Shown here: piece by piece, positions 43,224 through 52,086 of the stretch
Layout: each line of letters opens with the position of its first letter
Position numbering within the stretch: position 1 is the stretch's first letter
DNA from: Methylocystis rosea
Lineage (GTDB): Bacteria; Pseudomonadota; Alphaproteobacteria; Rhizobiales; Beijerinckiaceae
Length of the DNA stretch: 64,000 nt
Direction: 5' to 3'
NCBI RefSeq assembly: GCF_003855495.1
Contig: NZ_CP034086.1
Span: 1,054,001-1,118,000, forward strand
The notes under the pieces: model-generated
What the model saw: only the letters and a program-made list of their open reading frames with translations
Told to the model about the DNA's origin: nothing
Databases searched by the model: none
Made by a program: the position numbers and the translations under genes

Positions 43224-43685
43224 TCAGACATCGCGTCGCGAGGGTTTCGGACGGAAGCGGAGGACGGTGAGGCAAGCGCCGGCGAAGCCGAGCGTCGTCG
43301 TCACGATGCTCGCCTTAAGATAGACGCCGAATAAAGCCGGGCCCCAGCCTTCCGCCGGCGGGCCATCGAGGATTGGAAACGCCGCCTGCAGGATAAACAG
43401 GCTCGAATTGGTGAACGCGCCGATCACCATCGCCCAGCGCACGGGCCAGACCAACGGGATGCGCGTTCCATAGAAGCCGAGCAAGAGCGCGCTCATCAGC
43501 AGAAAATCGATATGCGCCTGCAAGACGCGTGAAAATTTCCCCGGGAAAATCGCCAGCATGAGCGGCGCTTCCATTTTGAGCGATACGAGACACCACGCCA
43601 GAATGAGCGCGACGAGGATCCACAGGGCGGCGCCCCGGAGGAGAATAATGTTTGTCGTCTCGGCCGATTGCGCGTTGTCCGTCAT
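43224..43685 (-). CDS. Small membrane protein, four helices
   Basis: A 153-aa protein with four hydrophobic helices (about residues 16-36, 48-70, 80-103 and 115-142) and the sequence FSRVLQAHIDFLLMSALLLGFYG at the second helix. The His-containing helix and layout resemble hydroxylaminobenzene-mutase-like proteins, but I would not assign that activity. GAGGATG precedes the ATG at 43685. It is divergent from the AraC-family gene, which may regulate it. Confidence 0.62.
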   Translation of the reverse strand: MTDNAQSAETTNIILLRGAALWILVALILAWCLVSLKMEAPLMLAIFPGKFSRVLQAHIDFLLMSALLLGFYGTRIPLVWPVRWAMVIGAFTNSSLFILQAAFPILDGPPAEGWGPALFGVYLKASIVTTTLGFAGACLTVLRFRPKPSRRDV

Positions 43686-43820
43686 CACGACATCCTCGGG
43701 TTCTTCTCGGCCGATCGCCGGAAGCTCGATACATGCCGCGTTCAGCAAGAAAGCGCTTGACCGGGACGGCTGATAAACTTGTCTGAAACGGCCGTCCGCT
43801 GCCGTTGGAGGAAACGATCG

Positions 43821-44765
43821 ATGACGAAGGCGCAGATCCTTTCGACCGAGCACGCTCCGCCGAATCGGCGACGTGATTGGCTATGCGAAGTGATCGGACG
43901 CGAATACGCGCGCGTCGACGTGCGTCCTCTTCCGGCGCAACGCCTGTTCAACGAAATGACGATTTATGCGGGGAAGGATGTTCGGCTTTCTTCGATCCGC
44001 TCAAACGCCATACTGATCGAAAAGCCCAACCTGCCGTCGCTACCCGACAGCCATGATGTTTATCTCGCGGCCGTATTGCTTTCAGGCGAATATTTTCTGG
44101 AGCAGGACGGACGCCAAGTCTCGTTGAAGCCCGGCGATATGACAGTTTACGACGCGACGCGGCCGCATAAAATTTACTGCCCGGGAAAATTCTCCAAGCT
44201 GATTGTCTCGCTGCCGCGCGCGACGACGCGTGCGTTCTCGCCCGAAGTCGACCGCTGCGCGGCGTTGCGAGTCGCTGGCGCCGCGGGAGTCGGCGCGATG
44301 GCTGTGTCTTACATCCGGTCCTTCGCGGCCCATGCCGGCGAGCTGACCGGGGAATCTTTCGATTCGATGGCCAGTCACTGCGCCGATCTGATCGCCTTGT
44401 CGCTCTTAGAACCCAGCGAACATCACCGGATAGACCGAGGGCGGCAGGCCACGCTGCGCCGGGTGAAGCGGTTCATTGAGAGCCGCCTCGGCGATCCGCG
44501 GCTCGATCCAGCGATGGCGGCGCAGACGCTGGGTCTCTCGTCGCGCTATCTCAATTCGCTTTTCGAAGCCGAGGGACTATCGCTGATGCGCTATGTGTGG
44601 ACGAGGCGTCTCGAGAATTGTCGCCGCGACCTCTGCGCCGACGTTTACGCCCCGATCGGCGAGATCGCCTACCGCTGGGGGTTCAGCGATCTCTCGCATT
44701 TCAGCCGCGCCTTCCGTCGGCGGTTTGGACAATCGGCGCGCGAGATGCGTGCAGGCGGCAACTAG
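43821..44765 (+). CDS. AraC-family transcriptional regulator
   Basis: A 314-aa regulator. The N-terminal AraC-binding-like domain includes LLSGEYFLEQDGRQVSLKPGDMTVYD. The C-terminal HTH pair is at about residues 220-305: VKRFIESRLGDPRLDPAMAAQTLGLSSRYLNSLFE and IGEIAYRWGFSDLSHFSRAFRRRFGQS. The ATG at 43821 is the best start, overlapping nothing. It is divergent from the membrane protein gene, 136 bases apart, the usual layout of a regulator and its target. Ligand unknown. Confidence 0.87.
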   Translation: MTKAQILSTEHAPPNRRRDWLCEVIGREYARVDVRPLPAQRLFNEMTIYAGKDVRLSSIRSNAILIEKPNLPSLPDSHDVYLAAVLLSGEYFLEQDGRQVSLKPGDMTVYDATRPHKIYCPGKFSKLIVSLPRATTRAFSPEVDRCAALRVAGAAGVGAMAVSYIRSFAAHAGELTGESFDSMASHCADLIALSLLEPSEHHRIDRGRQATLRRVKRFIESRLGDPRLDPAMAAQTLGLSSRYLNSLFEAEGLSLMRYVWTRRLENCRRDLCADVYAPIGEIAYRWGFSDLSHFSRAFRRRFGQSAREMRAGGN

Positions 44766-44796
44766 TCCCGCCTTGCCTTGGCGTCGGCGCGCATTC

Positions 44797-45309
44797 TCAA
44801 ATTTCGCGCGCCATGTCGACGAGTTTTGCGATCGTGCGCATATTGCGCGCCGTGCCATGCATCGCAGCGGGAATTTTGAGTTTCGAGCGACCTATCCCGG
44901 CGCCATAATGAACATAAATCTCGCGTGATCCCAAATGCATTTCCTCGTCTGCTTTGCCTACGGCGTGATCTAACGCGTCGGGCGGCGGCGGGGCATCGAG
45001 GAAAATCGCCACGGTGAAATTCGCTGGTTTTTCGGGGAAGGGATTTCGGTTGAGAACTGCCTGCATTTCATCGGCGGTGCGCACAAAAACCGCGACGGGC
45101 TTTCCGGCATAAGCGAGCAGTCTCGCCTCCAGCTCCGACTTTACCCTTCTTGGAGAGGCTTTGCTCTTAAAGACGACGTTTCCGCTCGCGATATAAGTTT
45201 GGACATGATCGAAGCCAGCGTCGACGCACATCGCCTTGAGTTCGGTCATCGCGAGTTTGCCGGTTCCCCCGACATTCACGGCGCGTAACAGCGCGACAAA
45301 ACGGGTCAT
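44797..45309 (-). CDS. DUF1697 family protein
   Basis: A 170-aa protein beginning TRFVALLRAVNVGGTGKLAM, the DUF1697 signature, then HVQTYIASGNVVFKS and RNPFPEKP. Ends with HGTARNMRTIAKLVDMA. Function unknown in the family. ATG at 45309; longer readings overlap the acyl-CoA synthetase-like region and are unconserved. Confidence 0.87.
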   Translation of the reverse strand: MTRFVALLRAVNVGGTGKLAMTELKAMCVDAGFDHVQTYIASGNVVFKSKASPRRVKSELEARLLAYAGKPVAVFVRTADEMQAVLNRNPFPEKPANFTVAIFLDAPPPPDALDHAVGKADEEMHLGSREIYVHYGAGIGRSKLKIPAAMHGTARNMRTIAKLVDMAREI

Positions 45310-45463
45310 GCCAAAGCCGAGCATATCGACTTGGCGCGCGTCAATCTCAAATCGACAAATGCGGCTGCGATCAAATTGCGGGGCCATTCGACTCGACATT
45401 CGTCAGACGGCGCGCTCTTGCCCAAGCTGGCGCCGAATGCCAGAAGGCCGTGTGACCCCGAAG

Positions 45464-46972
45464 ATGCTCGACCCCGTTCCGACCCGCTTCAATCTCGCGC
45501 GCTATTGCCTCGCCGAAAATGCGCGGCTGCGGTCCGACGCGACGGCGCTCACCGTCGTCGGCGACGCCGGCGCGCAGCGCTGGACCCACGCTGAGCTCGA
45601 TCTGAGGGTGCGGCGTCTGGCCGCCGGTTTGCGGTCCCTCGGCCTTCCGGCGGGCGCGCGCGTGATGATCCGCATGGGCAACGAAGCAAATGCGGCGCTC
45701 GCCTATTTCGCGGCGATCGCCGCCGGCTATGTGGCGCTGCTCGCGTCCTCTCAGCTCACCTTCGAGGAAGCCGAGTTCATGGCGCGCGATTGCGGCGCGT
45801 CGGTGCTCGCCTTGGGCGCGTCCTTCGAGAACGAGTCGCATAGCGGAAAATTTCACATCTTGCGCGGCGCCGATCTGGCGCGGCTCGCCGAGAGCGCGCC
45901 CATCCCCGACTATGTCGACACCGGCGCCGACGATCCCGCTTATCTCGTTTACACCTCCGGCACGACGAGCCGGCCGAAAGGCGTGTTGCATGCGCATCGC
46001 GCCGCCTGGGGCCGACGGCCGATGCGGGAGCATTGGACGGGGCTTGGCCCCGGCGACGTGATGTTGCACGCCGGCGCCATCAATTGGACCTATACGCTTG
46101 GCGTTGGCGTCGTCGATCCGCTGTCGGCCGGGGCCAGCGCGGTGCTTTACAACGGGCATCCAGATCCTGCGGTATGGCCGCGTCTCATCGAAACCTATCG
46201 CGCGACGATCTTCGCCGCTGTGCCGGGCGTCTTTCGGCAGATCCTCAAATATGGCGCGCCGGAGAGCGCCAATCTATCGAGCCTGCGCCATGCGCTCTCG
46301 GCAGGCGCGGCGCTGCCGTCGAGCCTGCTCGCCGATTGGCGCGCCCGTACGGGCAAAGACATCTTCGAAGCCTTCGGCATGAGCGAGATTTCGACCTTCG
46401 TCTCCAGCGGGCCGACGGCCCCGGTGCGTCCGGACTCGCCCGGCAGGCCGCAGCCGGGGAGGGCGGTGGCGGCGCTGCCGCAAGAGGGCGGCGAGACTGC
46501 GCTTCGGCCAGGCGAAACAGGCCTCCTCGCCGTGCGCCGGGACGATCCGGGCATGATGCTCGGCTATTGGAACCGTGAAGAAGAGGAGCGCGAGGCGTTT
46601 CGCGGCGCGTGGTTCGTCTCCGGCGATCTCGTCGAATTCGACGCCGACGGCTACATGTGGCGCCACGGCCGCGTCGACGAAGTCATGAATGCGGGAGGCT
46701 ACCGGGTCTCGCCGGCGGAAGTCGAGAAAAGGCTGCTCGAGATCAACGACGTCGTTGAAGCGGCGGCGGCGGAGCGCCCGGGGCGCGACGCAACCGCGAC
46801 GATCATCAAGGCCTATGTCGTGACGCGCGACGGCGCGGCGCGGGACGAAGCGGCCATCCTCGAATACTGCCGCGCGCATCTCGCCGCCTACAAATGTCCG
46901 CGCGCGGTCATGTTTCTCGACGCGCTGCCACGCAACGCCAATGGCAAGCTCAATCGCGCGGCCTTGCCGTAA
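45464..46972 (+). CDS. AMP-dependent acyl-CoA synthetase-like protein
   Basis: A 502-aa adenylate-forming enzyme (AMP-binding superfamily). The AMP loop is LVYTSGTTSRPKGVLHAHRA, then EAFGMSEISTF, YWNREEEEREAFRGAWFVSGDLVEFD, GRVDEVMNAGGYRVSPAEVE and the C-terminal PRNANGKLNRAAL with the catalytic Lys. Likely ligates a small acid to CoA; the exact acid is not readable. I start at ATG 45464; a GTG at 45452 and ATG at 45437 are alternatives. Ends before a strong hairpin. Confidence 0.85.
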   Translation: MLDPVPTRFNLARYCLAENARLRSDATALTVVGDAGAQRWTHAELDLRVRRLAAGLRSLGLPAGARVMIRMGNEANAALAYFAAIAAGYVALLASSQLTFEEAEFMARDCGASVLALGASFENESHSGKFHILRGADLARLAESAPIPDYVDTGADDPAYLVYTSGTTSRPKGVLHAHRAAWGRRPMREHWTGLGPGDVMLHAGAINWTYTLGVGVVDPLSAGASAVLYNGHPDPAVWPRLIETYRATIFAAVPGVFRQILKYGAPESANLSSLRHALSAGAALPSSLLADWRARTGKDIFEAFGMSEISTFVSSGPTAPVRPDSPGRPQPGRAVAALPQEGGETALRPGETGLLAVRRDDPGMMLGYWNREEEEREAFRGAWFVSGDLVEFDADGYMWRHGRVDEVMNAGGYRVSPAEVEKRLLEINDVVEAAAAERPGRDATATIIKAYVVTRDGAARDEAAILEYCRAHLAAYKCPRAVMFLDALPRNANGKLNRAALP

Positions 46973-46979
46973 ATAGAGA

Positions 46980-47022
46980 GGGCCCGAAGGTTCGCCGGGG
47001 CGAGCGGCGAACGATCGGGCCC
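46980..47022. terminator. Long hairpin between convergent genes
   Basis: GGGCCCGA (46980-46987) pairs with TCGGGCCC (47015-47022), and inside it TTCGCC (46991-46996) with GGCGAA (47006-47011). It sits between the synthetase-like gene and the convergent IHF-like gene and can terminate both. Confidence 0.65.
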
Positions 47023-47061
47023 TAGGTCCGCTCACAGGGAGGAGCGCGGACTACCGGAAGT

Positions 47062-47538
47062 TCATGGGGCGAAGATTCTCACCACTTCGGCGCCGCCCTG
47101 CTGCCGCGCGACGCGGCCACGGGCCCGCTTCTTGACCTTCGTCAAAGGTATCGCGCCGTTAATGGCCGCCTTCATATTGGGCGACGCCTTGAAGGTGATG
47201 ACTCGCCGTGCTTCGATCGGCACCGGCGCGCCGGTGCGCGGATTGCGGCCCGCGCGCTCGCGTTTCGTGCGCACGATGAACGAGCCGAAGTCGTGCAGCT
47301 TGAGCGACTCGCCGGACGCGAGAGTCGCCGCCATTTCCTCGATCACCAGGTCGGTCAGGCGCTTGGCTTCGCGGCGGGACATGCCTTCAAGCCGGCGATG
47401 GATCGCCAGCGCAATGTCCTCGCGCGTGAGCGTGCCGCGTGCGCCGTCTTCATGCGACGCTGATTCATGCTCGACGTCTTCGCCATTGGCGCGCGCGACG
47501 AAGGGCTTCAGCATCTCTTTTGGTTTCGCGATCGACAT
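47062..47538 (-). CDS. IHF/HU-family DNA-binding protein with extensions
   Basis: A 158-aa protein with a core like integration host factor alpha (about residues 36-127: TREDIALAIHRRLEGMSR, LKLHDFGSFIVRTKRERAG, RNPRTGAPVPIEARRVITFK). The GRNPRTG DNA-binding arm is intact. An N-terminal extension of about 35 acidic residues and a basic C-terminal tail of about 30 make it 1.5 times the usual length. Probably a divergent paralogue binding bent DNA or the nucleoid rather than the main IHF subunit. Confidence 0.8.
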   Translation of the reverse strand: MSIAKPKEMLKPFVARANGEDVEHESASHEDGARGTLTREDIALAIHRRLEGMSRREAKRLTDLVIEEMAATLASGESLKLHDFGSFIVRTKRERAGRNPRTGAPVPIEARRVITFKASPNMKAAINGAIPLTKVKKRARGRVARQQGGAEVVRIFAP

Positions 47539-48080
47539 CAGCGCTCTAATCCCCAGTTTTGGGCCTGCGGAGTTTGCCTCCGCTTGGCCGAGGGATTGCG
47601 CTCAACTTGCATCGGAACCTGATTGCTCAGCAGTGCGGCAGATCACATTGCCGAATGACTCTCTTCTCAATGCGCATCTCAGGCATCGACAAGTAGCCGC
47701 CGCACGTTCCAATTTGACGCAACTTGGCGCAATATCTCGTTATTCTGCAGATTGCGTGCTAACGCGCGGCGCTTGAGCCGTTCCTTCGGTGGTCGCTGGA
47801 TGCACAGCGATTTCATGGGCAACGGGGCGTCGGAGCCGGCGACGAGACGCCGGAAAGTGTTCCTTATTGAAACGGCACAGGTACGAAAATGATCAACCTG
47901 GATGAAAATGATACGCTTCGTGGCGTCGCGCCACAGACGCCAGCAGAGCTCCGCAATCTGACTGCCGGATGAACGGCGCGGCCATGTCCGGTTCAGCTGA
48001 AGTGCGTCAGAGTGTGCGTATGGGCAGGCGATTCTGACGAATGTTCTCCCCGCGCCTGCTCTTCTTTGATCGGAGCCAAG
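47539..48080. other. Intergenic region, no gene seen
   Basis: About 540 bases between the IHF-like gene start and the repeat-containing secreted protein. Its open frames are antisense to real genes or lack recognisable products. It should hold divergent promoters for the two neighbours; no clear operator or terminator seen. Confidence 0.5.
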
Positions 48081-48416
48081 ATGTCGCGCCAGCCTTTCAT
48101 CCTCGCTGTCATGCTGGCGCTCGCAGCTGCCCCGGTTGTCGCGCAGGATCTGGGCGACGATTCCTCCGAACGCCATGCTCCCTACCAAGGCGAGAGCTTT
48201 GGTCATGGCCGCCACCAAAGCGAGAGCTTTGGTCATGGCTACGATCCCTATGATGACGGTCGCGAAGCCTGGTTTGCGCCGGAGCCCTATCGTGGCTCGT
48301 GGGCAGACCACGCCGATGCTTATTACGGATACGGAGAGTGTCATTTTCTCCGGAAGCCGATTCTTGGTCCGTGGGGCGAGATCGTCGACTATCGCCGGGT
48401 ACGAGTTTGCGATTAG
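48081..48416 (+). CDS. Small secreted protein with internal repeat
   Basis: A 111-aa protein. The signal peptide ends near residue 22 (APVVAQ). After that come two near-identical 10-residue units (YQGESFGHGR and HQSESFGHGY) from a 30-bp tandem repeat, and then an acidic, Tyr-rich region with two Cys near the end (GECHFLRKP ... RVRVCD). Unrecognised family; the His/Tyr/acidic composition suggests possible metal binding, but that is speculative. GGAG lies five bases before the ATG. A terminator follows. Confidence 0.65.
   Translation: MSRQPFILAVMLALAAAPVVAQDLGDDSSERHAPYQGESFGHGRHQSESFGHGYDPYDDGREAWFAPEPYRGSWADHADAYYGYGECHFLRKPILGPWGEIVDYRRVRVCD
48183..48240 (+). repeat. 30-bp tandem repeat, two copies
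   Basis: GCGAGAGCTTTGGTCATGGC occurs at 48190-48209 (preceded by G) and again from 48220, a period of 30 bases, in frame with the small secreted protein gene. It encodes the repeated ESFGHG units. Confidence 0.85.
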
Positions 48417-48480
48417 CCGGCGGCCGCGCCACACGATCCGTCGCCGGCACCCCGCCCCTCTCGCGCGGCGACGGTGGAGA

Positions 48481-48512
48481 GCCTCCCGGAGAAATCCGGG
48501 AGGCTTCTTTTT
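48481..48512 (+). terminator. Rho-independent terminator
   Basis: GCCTCCCGG (48481-48489) and CCGGGAGGC (48496-48504) form a 9-bp stem, followed by TTCTTTTT, 64 bases after the small secreted protein gene. Confidence 0.9.
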
Positions 48513-48546
48513 CGGAAGTGTTTGGCGAATGAAGAGCTAAGGCTTG

Positions 48547-48942
48547 CTAGAGGGGGCGAAGGCCGAGCGCCTTGCCTTCCTTGGCGTCGCGGCGCCACAC
48601 GCCGTCGGCGCCCTTCTCAAAATGCGCCTTGTGCCCCTTGCGGGCGGTGAGCACGAGCCGCCCCCTGTCGAGACCCCAGCCGATGGGATCAAATATGACG
48701 ACGCCATTGTCCCGGCAGGCCGGGGCAAGCTGCGCCTTCAAGCCGGCGCCGCCGCGCGTGCGCGCATCCAGCGTCAGCATGCAGCCCGTATCCTTATCTC
48801 CCTCGCGGAGAATCGAGTAGCGGCCAGAAGCCTCCGTCGGTCCGGCGGCATGCGCGAGCGGCGCCGAGACACTCACGGCGGCGACAAGGCAGAACCCCAG
48901 CCATTGCCTTTGTCGCCCAGAAAATATCGCCATTTGCGCCAT
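48547..48942 (-). CDS. AprI/Inh-type metalloprotease inhibitor
   Basis: A 131-aa secreted protein with a signal peptide (hydrophobic residues about 12-30, cleaved near AHA-A) and an Inh-like barrel: SGRYSILREGDKDTGCMLTLD, LAPACRDNGVVIFDP, GWGLDRGRLVLTARKG and ADGVWRR. The single Cys pair (C55 and C77, approximately) matches the inhibitor disulfide. Family members block serralysin-type zinc proteases in the periplasm. No such protease gene lies in the window. Start 48942, two codons before a second ATG. Confidence 0.72.
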   Translation of the reverse strand: MAQMAIFSGRQRQWLGFCLVAAVSVSAPLAHAAGPTEASGRYSILREGDKDTGCMLTLDARTRGGAGLKAQLAPACRDNGVVIFDPIGWGLDRGRLVLTARKGHKAHFEKGADGVWRRDAKEGKALGLRPL

Positions 48943-49109
48943 GCTCCCGCCCTCGTGAAATCGCCTCACTTTGCCTTTTTTCACGGCCTGCGTCCAAGCC
49001 GATTCACACCGCGCCCGCGTCAAAGTGCGGCAGGCGTCGCTTTTGCGCGCCGGGCCGAGGCGCGCTATCAATTTAAGCGGCGCCGCGCGGCGGCGAGGGA
49101 GTCAGTAGG

Positions 49110-50456
49110 ATGGACCCAGCGTCCCTGGCCTTGGCCGAAAAATCCGCGCCGCGCTACACGAGCTATCCCACGGCGCCTCATTTCTCCAAGACGATCGGCG
49201 ACGGCGACGCGCGTGCGTGGCTCGCGAACCTCGAGCCTTCCGCGTCGCTCTCGCTCTATTTCCACGTTCCATTTTGCACAGCCATCTGCGCCTATTGCGG
49301 CTGTCACACGAAGGCGGTGCGCCAGGACGCGCCGCTCCAGTCTTATGCGCAGACGCTAAAGAGCGAAATCGCGCTCACCTCAGAAGCGACGCGCGCGCGG
49401 CGCGTCGCGAGCATCCATTGGGGCGGCGGCACCCCGGGCATTCTAGGACCATCGCGGTTCACTGCGATCGTTGCAGTTCTGCGCGATCATTTCGATCTTT
49501 CCGCCGAAACTGAACACGCGATCGAACTCGATCCGCGCATTCTCGACGCCGATCTCGTCGAGGCGCTTGCCGCCGCCGGAGTTACCCGAGCCTCGCTCGG
49601 CGTGCAGGATCTGAACGCGCATGTGCAGGAGGCGTCCGGCCGCATACAGCCTTATGAGACGGTGGCGCGCGCCGTGGAATTGCTGCGCGGCGCAGGCATT
49701 ACCGCCATCAATCTCGATCTGATGTATGGACTGCCGAAGCAAAGCGTCGAAGACGCCGCGCGCACCGCCTCGCTCGCGGCCTCGCTCGCGCCGCAGAGGC
49801 TCGCGGTTTTCGGCTATGCGCATGTGCCCTGGTTCAAGTCGCACCAGAAGCTGATCGACGCCGCGGCGCTGCCCGGCGCCGGCGAGCGTCTGGCGCAGGC
49901 GGCGGCGGTGCGGGCGACCCTTGAAGGCGCGGGATTCGAGGCGATCGGACTCGATCATTTCGCGCGTCCCGAGGACCCGCTGGCGGTCGCCGCGCGCGAA
50001 AGGCGCATGCGCCGCAATTTCCAAGGGTACACGATTGACGCCGCCGATGCGCTGCTGCCGTTCGGCGTTTCGTCCATCGGACGGCTTCCGGAGGGCTATG
50101 TCGGAAACGCCACCGATCTTGCGGGATGGCGACGCGCGATCGAGTCAGGACGTTTTGCAACCACGCGCGGCGTCGCGTTCACGCGCGAGGATATCGCCCG
50201 CGCGGATCTGATCGAACGCCTCATGTGCGATTTCGACGTTGACTACGGCGCGGTGGCTGCGCGTCACGGGTATGCGGAAGACGCCTTCGACGCGGCGCAG
50301 GCGTCGCTCGAGGCTCTTGCGGACGACGGCGTCATCGACGTACAGGGCCGACGACTCGCCGTGACCGAACGCGGAAAGCCCTTCGTTCGCCTTGTCGCAG
50401 CCGCCTTTGACGCCTACCTGCAGTCGGCGCCAGCCCGCCATTCCTCGGCGGTGTGA
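49110..50456 (+). CDS. hemN: Oxygen-independent coproporphyrinogen III dehydrogenase
   Basis: A 448-aa radical-SAM enzyme of anaerobic heme synthesis, converting coproporphyrinogen III to protoporphyrinogen IX. The N-terminal APRYTSYPTAPHF is specific to true HemN; the radical-SAM cluster motif is HVPFCTAICAYCGCH (CX3CX2C, plus a further Cys); IHWGGGTPGIL follows. The C-terminal domain contains YVGNATDLAGWRRAI and LIERLMCDFDVDYG. It lies near small membrane protein genes but alone in pathway. Confidence 0.95.
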   Translation: MDPASLALAEKSAPRYTSYPTAPHFSKTIGDGDARAWLANLEPSASLSLYFHVPFCTAICAYCGCHTKAVRQDAPLQSYAQTLKSEIALTSEATRARRVASIHWGGGTPGILGPSRFTAIVAVLRDHFDLSAETEHAIELDPRILDADLVEALAAAGVTRASLGVQDLNAHVQEASGRIQPYETVARAVELLRGAGITAINLDLMYGLPKQSVEDAARTASLAASLAPQRLAVFGYAHVPWFKSHQKLIDAAALPGAGERLAQAAAVRATLEGAGFEAIGLDHFARPEDPLAVAARERRMRRNFQGYTIDAADALLPFGVSSIGRLPEGYVGNATDLAGWRRAIESGRFATTRGVAFTREDIARADLIERLMCDFDVDYGAVAARHGYAEDAFDAAQASLEALADDGVIDVQGRRLAVTERGKPFVRLVAAAFDAYLQSAPARHSSAV

Positions 50457-50481
50457 AGGGCGATTCGGCAAGGAGGCGTTC

Positions 50482-50871
50482 ATGACGCCGCTTACGCTTT
50501 TTCTCGCAAAGCTGATCGGCGCTTACGCGCTGATCATGTCCGCCTGGATGCTGGTGCGCAGGGACGTGGCGCTGCAGATGATCGAGAGCGTTTCGCGTGA
50601 GCCAGTCGCCATCGCCTTCGTCGGCATGATACGACTCGCGATCGGTCTCGCCATTGTGATCGGCCACGACATTTGGAGCGACATGGCCGCGGCGCTCGTC
50701 TCGCTTGTCGGCTGGATCACGCTGATCAGCGGTTTCCTGACGCTCTTTCTGCCGCCGCGGACGGTGCGCGACATTTTCGCTCGAATGGCATATGAAAAGC
50801 GCTATCCCGTGTTTGCGCTCATCTCCTTCGCGCTCGGCGGCGCGCTGCTGATTGCGGGCTTCAGCGCCTGA
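50482..50871 (+). CDS. Small membrane protein, four helices
   Basis: A 129-aa hydrophobic protein with four predicted helices (residues about 8-24, 45-62, 72-93 and 107-126) and a basic loop VRRDVALQ. Unnamed family. AAGGAGG lies just upstream of ATG 50482, giving a good start. It is 25 bases behind hemN and may be in its transcript. Confidence 0.68.
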   Translation: MTPLTLFLAKLIGAYALIMSAWMLVRRDVALQMIESVSREPVAIAFVGMIRLAIGLAIVIGHDIWSDMAAALVSLVGWITLISGFLTLFLPPRTVRDIFARMAYEKRYPVFALISFALGGALLIAGFSA

Positions 50872-50942
50872 CAAGAGTGATAATGGCGCTTGTTCGCCGG
50901 CGTCGGCTCCGCCATCGTGACGCCTGGATTCGAACCTCAGCC

Positions 50943-52037
50943 ATGCCCATCTGGACGCCCGAACAGGATCAAGCGCTGACCGCCGTCGCGCGCTGGCTTG
51001 AAACGCCCGGCGCGCGGCAGGTGTTTCGGCTGTTTGGATACGCCGGAACGGGCAAATCGACGCTCGCGCGGCATCTCGCCGAACATGTCGAAGGCGATGT
51101 CGCCTTCGCCGCCTTCACCGGCAAGGCGGCGCTCGTCATGCGCTCCAAGGGTTGCAAGGACGCGCGCACAATTCACAGCCTCATCTATCGCGCGACCGAC
51201 ACGGAAACCGAAGAGCCGTCGTTCGTTCTCAACGACGACAGCGCCGCCGCGCGTGCGAAACTCATCGTGGTCGATGAATGCTCGATGGTCGATGAGGAAC
51301 TGGGCCGCGATCTTCTGTCCTTCGGCAAGAAGGTGCTGGTGCTCGGCGATCCGGCGCAATTGCCGCCGGTGAAAGGCGGCGGCTTCTTCACCGAGGCCGA
51401 GCCCGACGTCATGCTGAAAGAGGTGCATCGGCAGGCGGCCGACAATCCGATCATCCGCCTGTCAATGGCGATCCGCGCAGGCGAGAGCGTCGAGCGCGGC
51501 GTTTTCGGCGATACGCGCGTCATCAGCCGCGACGCGCTCGATCCTGCGCTCGTGACCGGCGCCGATCAGGTGCTCGTCGGCCTGAACAAAACGCGGCGCG
51601 CCTATAACGGACGCCTGCGCCAGCTGCGTGGCTTTACGGGCGAGTTGCCGCAGTCGGGCGAGAAGCTCGTCTGCTTGCGCAACAATCGCAAGAAAGGACT
51701 TCTGAACGGCGCGTTGTTTACGGTAAAGAGCGCCGGAGCCCTGCGCCGTGGCAAGGTGAGAATGCTGGTGACGCCTGAAGATGGCGAAGCCGCCAAATTT
51801 CAGCGTGTGGCGGTCGTTCCGCAACTGTTCGGCGCGGAAACCGACATTCCTTATGCGCTTCGCAAGGACTCGGACGAGTTCGATTTCGGTTATGCGCTTA
51901 CCGTTCACAAGGCCCAGGGTTCGCAATGGGACGACGTGACGCTTTTCGATGAGTCCTTCGCCTTCCGCGAACATCGGGCGCGATGGCTTTACACCGGCGT
52001 GACGCGCGCGGCGAAGAGACTGACGCTCGTCATGTGA
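50943..52037 (+). CDS. RecD-like DNA helicase
   Basis: A 364-aa superfamily 1B helicase. Walker A is FGYAGTGKSTLARH, motif II is VVDECSMVD, then LGDPAQLPPVKGG, EVHRQAADNPIIRLS, and the UvrD-type C-terminal motif DFGYALTVHKAQGSQWDDV with YTGVTRAAKRL. Much smaller than RecD of RecBCD (600 aa), resembling the short stand-alone RecD-like helicases often found alone. Start at ATG 50943. Cytoplasmic DNA repair or replication role inferred. Confidence 0.87.
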   Translation: MPIWTPEQDQALTAVARWLETPGARQVFRLFGYAGTGKSTLARHLAEHVEGDVAFAAFTGKAALVMRSKGCKDARTIHSLIYRATDTETEEPSFVLNDDSAAARAKLIVVDECSMVDEELGRDLLSFGKKVLVLGDPAQLPPVKGGGFFTEAEPDVMLKEVHRQAADNPIIRLSMAIRAGESVERGVFGDTRVISRDALDPALVTGADQVLVGLNKTRRAYNGRLRQLRGFTGELPQSGEKLVCLRNNRKKGLLNGALFTVKSAGALRRGKVRMLVTPEDGEAAKFQRVAVVPQLFGAETDIPYALRKDSDEFDFGYALTVHKAQGSQWDDVTLFDESFAFREHRARWLYTGVTRAAKRLTLVM

Positions 52038-52086
52038 CGTTTAGAATCGGCCCTGCTGACCTCGGCTGTTGCGCCGAACTCTGGGT

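Noticed and set aside
47679..48434. Open frame of 251 codons on the minus strand
   Set aside because: Covers the intergenic region and the small secreted protein antisense. No domain, no signal, and the repeat translates as an unnatural MTKALALV doublet.
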